Positions 17,371-22,737 of a DNA stretch of 22,737 bases are shown here, piece after piece. The DNA is from Bacilli bacterium (lineage in GTDB: Bacteria > Bacillota_I > Bacilli_A > RF39 > UBA660), in contig JAFPMR010000024.1 in assembly GCA_017411235.1 (NCBI GenBank), positions 1 through 22,737 of the forward strand, written 5' to 3'. The notes under the pieces were generated by a model. It worked only from the letters and a program-made list of their open reading frames with translations. It ran no database searches and was not told the origin of the DNA. The position numbers and the translations under genes were made by a program. Within the stretch, counting starts at the first letter, position 1. Each line of letters begins with the position of its first letter.

Positions 17371-17973
17371 TTATTTGCTTACTTTTACGATGGCATGTCT
17401 AATGACTTTGCCTTTATATGTATAACCTTTTTGTAATACATCTACAACTATATTTGGTTCAACACCTGGAACTTCTTCAACAAGCACAGCATCCATTAAC
17501 TCTGGATCAAATGGCTTATTTAGAATATCCATAGCTAATACCTCAAATCCTTGTAATGTACTAGATAGATTACCATAAATCATCTTGAAGCCTTCTAAGA
17601 ATTTACTTACTTCATCTTCAAGATTAGTATCATCCATTTTAATAGCTCTTTCAAAATTATCTAATGTCGGTAACAATTTAACTATTAAATCTTCACCTTC
17701 ATATTTCAGTAAAGAAGCTTTTTCTTCTTCCATACGTCTACGCATATTTTGCATCTCTGCTTGCGTTCTTAAATATTTATCTTTAAGTTCAGCATTTTCT
17801 GCTTGTAACTTTTTCTTTTCCTCGTCTTCTTTCTTTTTAAAGAATCCTTTTTTATCATCAGGTTTATGATCTTTATGTTCAACTTTTTTTTCTTCTGGTT
17901 TCTTTTCTTCTTGTTTTACTTCTTGTTTAGGTTGTTGAACATTTTTCTCTTCTTTTACTTCACTATCTTGCAT
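17371..17973 (-). CDS. grpE: Nucleotide exchange factor GrpE
   Basis: GrpE releases ADP from DnaK and acts as a thermosensor of the chaperone cycle. It is 200 aa. A Lys/Glu-rich disordered N-terminus of about 50 residues precedes a long dimerisation helix ([20 protein letters not shown] with [10 protein letters not shown]). A helix bundle ([13 protein letters not shown]) and the C-terminal beta wing ([29 protein letters not shown]) follow, all typical. The ribosome binding site (AAAGAGATGG) is weaker than that of neighbouring genes, and the start lies 13 bases after the hrcA stop. Expression is by the hrcA promoter. Confidence 0.98.
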   Translation of the reverse strand: MQDSEVKEEKNVQQPKQEVKQEEKKPEEKKVEHKDHKPDDKKGFFKKKEDEEKKKLQAENAELKDKYLRTQAEMQNMRRRMEEEKASLLKYEGEDLIVKLLPTLDNFERAIKMDDTNLEDEVSKFLEGFKMIYGNLSSTLQGFEVLAMDILNKPFDPELMDAVLVEEVPGVEPNIVVDVLQKGYTYKGKVIRHAIVKVSK

Positions 17974-17986
17974 AATCCATCTCTTT

Positions 17987-18982
17987 CTAGCTCTTCTTAC
18001 TTAATTCATCATTAAGATATTTAAGCAAGCCAATAACTTTGTCATATTCCATTCTCTTAGGACCAACAATAGCTATCGTACCCTCTTCACCATTAATATT
18101 ATATTTAGACTTAATAACAGTTACATCATCATCAAACTTAGAATCTTCACCGATATAAACGTTTATACCGTCTTCAACTTCTTCAATACCACTAACAAGT
18201 TCTTCATCTTCAAACTTATTAATAATTCTTTTAACATCATCTACAGTATTATATTCTGGTTGTTTAAGAATATTTGATTTACCACTGAAGAAGACATTTG
18301 AACTATTCTTAGAAAAATCGTTAAATGCATCATAGAAGATTTCATAAACAGCTTCATACTGTTTAATTGTCTTACTAATAACTGGTTTAACATCGAATTC
18401 AAGTCTTTCATTTACTAGATTAATTGGTGTTCCAACTAACATTTTATTAACTATCTCACAAGTCTTTACTAGTTCATCCATAAAAATATTATTTGGAATT
18501 GTAAATTTCTTATTTTCAACAATTCCTTTATTAGTACAAACTAAAGCAACTACTTGATTATTATCTAATGGTACAATATTAACTTGTTGTAATGTATTAT
18601 CACTACTATTCTTACCTAATACTACACTAGTATAATTAGTAATATCAGCAATAATTTCCATACATTTATTAATAGCATCACTTACTTGTAATTGTGAATT
18701 TTGAAATATTGTTTGTAACTTCAACATTTCTTCACCATTTAACTCTTTTGGTTTCATAAGATTATCTACATAATACTTATAACCTTTTTCTGATGGAACA
18801 CGTCCACTAGAAATATGATTCTTTTCAAGTAACCCTAATTTCTCTAAAGCAGCCATCTCATTTCTTATTGTTGCAGAAGATAAATTAAACTTCTTGCATA
18901 AAGCTTGGCTACCAACAGGTCTTACATTTTTAATATATGACTCAACTATTTCTCTTAATAGTTTTTCTTGTCTTTCATCCAT
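17987..18982 (-). CDS. hrcA: Heat-inducible transcription repressor HrcA
   Basis: HrcA binds CIRCE and represses the class I heat-shock operon; GroEL is needed for its active folding in B. subtilis. The protein is 331 aa. It opens with a winged helix (RQEKLLREIVESYIKNVRPV, then SATIRNEMAALEKLGLL and SSGRVPSEKGYKYYVD), followed by the GAF-like HrcA core. It ends with AIVGPKRMEYDKVIGLLKYL. The start at 18982 follows GGTGGTGAG and is 7 codons shorter than the longest reading. The longer start (GTG at 19003) would lie inside the CIRCE operator. It is the first gene of hrcA-grpE-dnaK-pepF-dnaJ and is autoregulated. Confidence 0.98.
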   Translation of the reverse strand: MDERQEKLLREIVESYIKNVRPVGSQALCKKFNLSSATIRNEMAALEKLGLLEKNHISSGRVPSEKGYKYYVDNLMKPKELNGEEMLKLQTIFQNSQLQVSDAINKCMEIIADITNYTSVVLGKNSSDNTLQQVNIVPLDNNQVVALVCTNKGIVENKKFTIPNNIFMDELVKTCEIVNKMLVGTPINLVNERLEFDVKPVISKTIKQYEAVYEIFYDAFNDFSKNSSNVFFSGKSNILKQPEYNTVDDVKRIINKFEDEELVSGIEEVEDGINVYIGEDSKFDDDVTVIKSKYNINGEEGTIAIVGPKRMEYDKVIGLLKYLNDELSKKS

Positions 18983-18996
18983 GTAACTCACCACCG

Positions 18997-19023
18997 TTAG
19001 CACTTATAATCTCTTAGTGCTAA
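18997..19023. promoter_or_regulatory. CIRCE operator
   Basis: The site reads TTAGCACTT-N9-TAGTGCTAA on the plus strand, against the consensus TTAGCACTC-N9-GAGTGCTAA. The only mismatch is the innermost base of each arm. It starts 4 bases downstream of the hrcA -10 and covers the likely transcription start. HrcA bound here would block initiation. Confidence 0.95.
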
Positions 19024-19027
19024 ATTA

Positions 19028-19055
19028 ATTATAACATTAAATTAGCACTTGTCAA
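19028..19055 (-). promoter_or_regulatory. Consensus sigma-A promoter of the hrcA operon
   Basis: The minus strand reads TTGACA (19050-19055), 16 bases, TATAAT (19028-19033), a perfect hexamer pair. The start would be near 19021, inside CIRCE. Confidence 0.9.
19042..19050. promoter_or_regulatory. Extra CIRCE half-site in the hrcA promoter spacer
   Basis: TTAGCACTT on the plus strand repeats a full CIRCE arm. It lies 18 bases from the intact operator, inside the promoter spacer and touching the last base of the -35. It may add a second HrcA contact or be a remnant of a duplicated operator. Confidence 0.55.
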
Positions 19056-19100
19056 CCCCTATCTGCTAATTATTAGATACTATGTTTTATTCTTGATTTT

Positions 19101-19109
19101 TGATATAAT
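19101..19109 (+). promoter_or_regulatory. Extended -10 promoter of the D,D-carboxypeptidase gene
   Basis: TGATATAAT (TG-N-TATAAT) lies 23 bases before the ATG at 19133, divergent from the hrcA promoter about 45 bases away. No clear -35 is present. Confidence 0.65.
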
Positions 19110-19132
19110 AATAATAGAAAGATGGAAAGCTT

Positions 19133-20113
19133 ATGGCACAAGTAAAAAGAAGAAAAAAGAAAAAAAAGATTCGTTTAAAAGAAGAATTCAAACGTTTCCT
19201 AGTCTACGCTATTGTAATTTTACTTATCCTTATCTATGCTGTAATTGAAGGAAACAAAGTTCATAAAATAATGGTATACCATAAAACATATGAATACAAA
19301 ATTAACACACATGGCTATCCATTAGAAGAAGCAAAAAAACTATCGGAGACATTAAGTGATAAATACTTAGATGATATACTAAACGATCCTAAATATAACG
19401 AAAAATACTATAAAGTAATATCAGAAAAATATTTCTTACTAAAGAATTATGAAAAATATCTACTCTATCATGACGAGCATGAAAATGTTCCATATGATAA
19501 AGTAATCGCTTTAGTAAACACTCATGCTAGCGAAGAATGGTACAGTGAAACATATGAAACAGATACAAATCGAGGATATGAAGTATTTGTAAGTAAATTT
19601 TATTACTTACCTGAAGATTATGAAAGAATTGACTTAGAACCATTCAGTTTATCATATGCTTATGGTAAATATGGCGAAAACAAAGCAGCCAAAATAGTAG
19701 TAGAAAAATTCGATGAAATGCAACAATACATAAAAAATAATTTCAACGTTCAAATAATGGTTAACTCATCTTATAGATCTTATAAAGATCAAGAATCAAC
19801 TCACAAATACTATGGTGATAGTGTGGCTGCTCGCCCTGGTCATTCAGAACATCAAACAGGACTTGCAATAGATGTAACATCTATAAGTCATCCTAGTGTT
19901 AAAGCATTTAAAGAATCTGAAGAAGGACAATGGATTCTTGAAAACTGTTGGCAATATGGATTCATTATTAGATACCCAGAAGGAAAAGAAGACATCACTG
20001 GATACAATAATGAACCATGGCATTTAAGATATGTCGGATACGAAACAGCTAAAAGGATTCATGACGAAGGTATCACCTTCGATGAATACTTTGCTTACTA
20101 TATAGAAAAATAA
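19133..20113 (+). CDS. Membrane-anchored D-alanyl-D-alanine carboxypeptidase (VanY/LAS family)
   Basis: This zinc peptidase removes the terminal D-Ala from peptidoglycan stem peptides. The protein is 326 aa. A very basic start (VKRRKKKKKIRLKEEFKR) precedes a membrane segment at about 21-39, so the enzyme faces the wall. A family-typical helical spacer of about 100 residues with repeated Tyr/Lys (KYNEKYYKVISEKYFLLKN) follows, then the LAS catalytic domain. Zinc ligands are H240, D247 (SEHQTGLAID) and H297 (EPWHLRY), with catalytic E294. This could be a housekeeping wall hydrolase rather than glycopeptide resistance: no vanR/S, H, A or X genes are nearby. The ribosome binding site (GGAAAG) is weak. 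It is the only plus-strand gene here. Confidence 0.92.
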   Translation: MAQVKRRKKKKKIRLKEEFKRFLVYAIVILLILIYAVIEGNKVHKIMVYHKTYEYKINTHGYPLEEAKKLSETLSDKYLDDILNDPKYNEKYYKVISEKYFLLKNYEKYLLYHDEHENVPYDKVIALVNTHASEEWYSETYETDTNRGYEVFVSKFYYLPEDYERIDLEPFSLSYAYGKYGENKAAKIVVEKFDEMQQYIKNNFNVQIMVNSSYRSYKDQESTHKYYGDSVAARPGHSEHQTGLAIDVTSISHPSVKAFKESEEGQWILENCWQYGFIIRYPEGKEDITGYNNEPWHLRYVGYETAKRIHDEGITFDEYFAYYIEK

Positions 20114-20144
20114 AAGATATTAGCAACGCTAATATCTTTTTTAA
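20112..20144. terminator. Bidirectional terminator between convergent genes
   Basis: A 13-bp stem (20112-20124 with 20128-20140, AAAAGATATTAGC/GCTAATATCTTTT, 3-base loop) has T-runs on both strands. It serves the carboxypeptidase gene on plus and the 781-aa protein gene on minus, whose stop (20141-20143) abuts it. Confidence 0.9.
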
Positions 20145-22486
20145 TTTTGTTCTGAATTTTCTGGTTCAGTAGGTTCTGGTGGTGCAGGATGTGGATCAAC
20201 ATATACTGATACATTATGATCAACATACTTAGAACCATCATAAACTGATACTACAAATCCTTCATTTGTTTTCTTAACTTTAAATGGTTGTTTATCTGTT
20301 CTAGTATAAGCAACACCACTAGGAATTTCTACTTCTTCATTTGATGCTCTATTACCAGAATAATCAAAAATAGTTATCTTACGTTCATCATTAACAGCAC
20401 CATAATATGAACCAAATAATTCTACATATTTATAACTATCTTCAGAAACTGGCGTACCATCGAATTGATATACTCTATATTTACTTCCATCAGTAGTCTT
20501 AACATACTTAAGATCACTAGTAAATCCAGCTATCTTATCTTTATAAATACCAATAGTTTGATCATTAGCAAAGATAAACCATTTACCATTAGTATCTTGA
20601 CCTATAAAGTAATCTCCTATTTTTTCAATCTTATTATAATTGAATGAATGTAAAGAAGATACATTATAACCATCTATTCTAATAACTCCGTATTTACCTT
20701 TCTTATTTAAAGCAACTATATCGAATTTGCCTTCTGTAGAAGTAAACTTATATCCATTATTATCATAATAAGTATTTACATTAGTATAAGCACTCTTCTT
20801 AACTCCAGCTTCTACATCAAATAATACTACGTTATTGTCTCCATCACTAACAAAGATATATTTGTTATTAATTAATGGAATCATAGTTTTTCTATTCTTA
20901 ATATCATCAGTAGTTGTATCATTATCTTCAAAAATATAATCTTTTGCAATAAAGCAATCAGTATATTCTGTTGATTTTGAATTAACTTCATTTTTAAATG
21001 TACAAGTATAACTACCAATCAAATCTTTCTTTTCAGCATCTCTATATAAGTATAAAACTCCATCAAAATAATTAATATATTCGTAGTTCTTATTAATAGT
21101 ACCTTCAGTAATACTTAAGTTACTAAATTGAGGATTATCATAATCAACATCATAAACAGCAATAGCTATGTTATCTCCCTTAACCTCAATTTCAAAACTA
21201 CGTTTAGTTCTTACCATTTCATCATTATCATTATAAACAAATGATTTTAAGTATTCGAAGTTCTTAAGTTCAACACCTTTTTCGTTGTACTTATTTCCTT
21301 CCATATCTTTAACATAAACTTGTTTACTATCAACTAAGAACATATATTTATTTCTAACTGTAGCAAATGAATAACCATTTTCTAGTTGCTCACCTTTAAA
21401 GTTATATACACTATAAGTTCCTTCATCTTTAGTAACAATTAGATTATTATTATAATATTTAACTTCTTGAGTATTAATATGTTTACTAATACCTCTATCC
21501 TTCTTATCGATAATAATGAATCCTTTACTTTCTTTAGCTACTAAATAGTTTTCATTATCGATCATTCCTAAATAAGGATATTGAAACTTAATTAATTGTT
21601 TAACTTCTTCACCTATAGAAATTAATCCATATTCATCATTAGTATTACTTACAGCATATAAACCACCATCATATGCCTTAACATCATGATATGTAGCTAC
21701 TCTTTCTTGTTTTTTAATAGAATATAAAACAATATTTTTACTTGTTTCACTTTCTCTATCATTAATAAATACATAATCATCATTTACTATAGCAACATAT
21801 TCAGTTACATCACTACCAGATTCATCTACTACACGAGGTACATCTAATACATCACGATAATTATTAACTGCAACAGAACATAACTTCTCATCTTTATTAT
21901 CACAAGTATATGAACCTAATTCTGATCCACCTTCTGATAAGAATACTAATACACCATCTTTATAATAATAATTATCAAACATAATAGGTGCTTTTTCTTC
22001 TTCAATAGTTTGTTCAACAGGTTTTTCCTCTTGTACAGGTTTCTCTTTATGTAATAAAGCAATAACTCCTACTAGTAATAAAACAAACAATAAGAAGAAT
22101 AACAAAGCAATAATACCATATATCCATTTTTGACTCTTATCTAAAGACTTCCACCAATTCTTTAAACGAACAAGTGGTTTTTCTTTCTTCTTAGGTTTAA
22201 CTTTTTCCTCTTCATCATCAAGTTCATCCCCTAATTCTTCTTTTAGTTTTGCCCTTAACTCAGAAGCTTCTATCTCATCAGCTAATTCAGCATTTTTTTC
22301 TGCTAAAGCAATTTCTGCTTCTTCTTCAGCTTCTTTAATTTCTTCCTCTTCTAATTTCTTTTGATACTTCTCTTCTCTTGTTTCTAATTCTTCAGAAATG
22401 ACATCTTCAAACTTTTCTTCTCTTGAAATATGTTCGCTTCCAACCGGTTTAATAGGTTTAGTCTTTTCTAACTCTTCATCTTTCAC
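20141..22486 (-). CDS. Large membrane-anchored protein with propeller-like repeats, function unknown
   Basis: The protein is 781 aa. A highly acidic cytoplasmic coiled-coil region fills residues 1-100 (EEKYQKKLEEEEIKEAEEEA), followed by a basic PKKKEK patch and one membrane segment at about 122-145. The remaining 630 residues look extracellular. They are mostly short beta strands with Tyr/Asn/Asp-rich turns such as KKGKYGVIRIDG and NGKWFIFAND, resembling WG/propeller-type repeats. The end is Pro/Glu-rich (PHPAPPEPTEPENSEQN). Four cysteines occur in two spaced pairs (YTCDNKDEKLC, YTCTF...TDC). No enzyme motif is seen. The start is GTG at 22486, with AGAGGTGAT 5 bases upstream; the GTG at 22495 lies inside that site. 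It has an extended -10 promoter and stands alone. Confidence 0.75.
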   Translation of the reverse strand: MKDEELEKTKPIKPVGSEHISREEKFEDVISEELETREEKYQKKLEEEEIKEAEEEAEIALAEKNAELADEIEASELRAKLKEELGDELDDEEEKVKPKKKEKPLVRLKNWWKSLDKSQKWIYGIIALLFFLLFVLLLVGVIALLHKEKPVQEEKPVEQTIEEEKAPIMFDNYYYKDGVLVFLSEGGSELGSYTCDNKDEKLCSVAVNNYRDVLDVPRVVDESGSDVTEYVAIVNDDYVFINDRESETSKNIVLYSIKKQERVATYHDVKAYDGGLYAVSNTNDEYGLISIGEEVKQLIKFQYPYLGMIDNENYLVAKESKGFIIIDKKDRGISKHINTQEVKYYNNNLIVTKDEGTYSVYNFKGEQLENGYSFATVRNKYMFLVDSKQVYVKDMEGNKYNEKGVELKNFEYLKSFVYNDNDEMVRTKRSFEIEVKGDNIAIAVYDVDYDNPQFSNLSITEGTINKNYEYINYFDGVLYLYRDAEKKDLIGSYTCTFKNEVNSKSTEYTDCFIAKDYIFEDNDTTTDDIKNRKTMIPLINNKYIFVSDGDNNVVLFDVEAGVKKSAYTNVNTYYDNNGYKFTSTEGKFDIVALNKKGKYGVIRIDGYNVSSLHSFNYNKIEKIGDYFIGQDTNGKWFIFANDQTIGIYKDKIAGFTSDLKYVKTTDGSKYRVYQFDGTPVSEDSYKYVELFGSYYGAVNDERKITIFDYSGNRASNEEVEIPSGVAYTRTDKQPFKVKKTNEGFVVSVYDGSKYVDHNVSVYVDPHPAPPEPTEPENSEQN

Positions 22487-22512
22487 AAGTATCACCTCTC
22501 TACACTAAAAAC

Positions 22513-22521
22513 ATTATATCA
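22513..22521 (-). promoter_or_regulatory. Extended -10 promoter of the 781-aa protein gene
   Basis: The minus strand reads TGATATAAT (TG-N-TATAAT), 26 bases before the GTG start. It is the same sequence as the divergent carboxypeptidase promoter at 19101. Confidence 0.6.
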
Positions 22522-22534
22522 TATTTTTAAAAAG

Positions 22535-22565
22535 CAAAATAAAAAAGATGGTCATCCATCTTTTT
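22535..22565 (-). terminator. Terminator downstream of the hemW fragment
   Basis: A 10-bp stem (22542-22551 with 22556-22565, AAAAAGATGG/CCATCTTTTT, loop TCAT) is followed by TATTTTGC on the minus strand. The T-run lies mostly within the stem. Confidence 0.75.
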
Positions 22566-22566
22566 C

Positions 22567-22737
22567 TTAAACTATCTTAATTAATATCTCATTCATTACA
22601 TAAATGAATTGCGGATTAACAAAAATATATTCATCTTTAACAATTAGTTCCTCATCATTTAAGACTTCTCTTAGATCAAAAACTTCTTGCATATTAACTT
22701 CATATTTTTTAAAGAATTCTTTTAAATTAATGCCTTC
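22567..22737 (-). CDS. hemW: C-terminal fragment of HemW (radical SAM heme chaperone-like), cut by window edge
   Basis: Fifty-six codons remain, ending at TAA 22567-22569. The translated end begins EGINLKEFFKKYEVNMQEVF, continues with DLREVLNDEELIVKDEYIFV and ends FIYVMNEILIKIV. This matches the C-terminal winged-helix tail of HemW/HemN-like proteins (GIxLxxFxxxFG, then a final NEIL helix). HemW is a radical SAM heme chaperone, formerly called a coproporphyrinogen oxidase. Placement just upstream of the hrcA region agrees with lepA-hemW-hrcA in B. subtilis. The radical SAM part lies outside the window, so identity rests on the tail and synteny. A terminator follows directly. Confidence 0.75.
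   Translation of the reverse strand, partial: EGINLKEFFKKYEVNMQEVFDLREVLNDEELIVKDEYIFVNPQFIYVMNEILIKIV

Noticed and set aside
18983..19003. Longer HrcA starting at GTG 19003
   Set aside because: The codon lies inside the CIRCE arm and has no ribosome binding site; GGTGGTGAG precedes the ATG at 18982.
19133..20113. Vancomycin-resistance vanY within a resistance cluster
   Set aside because: No vanR/S, vanH, vanX or ligase gene is nearby. The LAS carboxypeptidase fits ordinary wall turnover.
1..22737. Reassigned genetic code (UGA = Trp)
   Set aside because: All genes are full length with TGG as the only Trp codon and no in-frame TGA, so reassignment in active use is not supported. Only avoidance is seen.

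Overview
The window is AT-rich (about 30% G+C by eye, not computed), gene-dense and almost entirely minus-strand. It has AAGGAGG/GGTGAT-type ribosome binding sites, a T-box leader, a CIRCE operator and the hrcA-grpE-dnaK order. Together these point to a low-G+C Gram-positive bacterium (Bacillota, probably Bacilli or an uncultured relative near the Mollicutes-like gut lineages). A D-Ala-D-Ala carboxypeptidase indicates a peptidoglycan wall. All genes read through with the standard code and UGG tryptophan. None of the 21 coding ends seen here uses TGA (13 TAA, 8 TAG).

Reading in the direction of transcription (right to left), the window opens with the 3' end of a probable hemW. Next is a 781-aa membrane-anchored protein of unknown function with propeller-like repeats. 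A divergent plus-strand D,D-carboxypeptidase gene follows, sharing a bidirectional terminator with the 781-aa gene. The heat-shock operon then starts from a TTGACA/TATAAT promoter with a CIRCE operator: hrcA-grpE-dnaK-pepF-dnaJ. An M3 oligoendopeptidase lies between dnaK and dnaJ, and dnaJ ends in a terminator. hemW-hrcA-grpE-dnaK-dnaJ-...-mtaB is the order known from Bacillus subtilis, so this is an ancestral block with insertions and without prmA and rsmE.

Between dnaJ and mtaB lies a four-gene envelope operon (about 12.5 to 8.9 kb): an anchored extracellular protein, an anchored acidic coiled-coil protein, a DUF3267-type membrane zincin and an ABC-transporter-type-IV-like (CmpB family) membrane protein. 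mtaB (tRNA ms2t6A37 synthesis) follows. Two genes of unknown function come next, then a DUF1292 (YrzB-like) gene.

The left part carries recD2, a small unknown gene, and a T-box-controlled operon. That operon encodes a dNMP-kinase-like P-loop protein and an unusually short alanyl-tRNA synthetase that ends right after its editing domain. The T-box specifier (GCU/GCA) and the U in its UGGN bulge both fit tRNA-Ala. A six-cysteine membrane-anchored protein closes the window. recD2, alaS and a YrzB-like gene are also neighbours in B. subtilis, so two conserved blocks appear to be joined here.

No tRNA, rRNA, CRISPR array, insertion sequence or prophage was seen. No intergenic stretch exceeds about 260 bases. 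I found no defence or mobile system. The most unusual items are the truncated alanyl-tRNA synthetase in an operon with a nucleotide kinase, the envelope operon, the rearranged dnaK operon and the absence of TGA.
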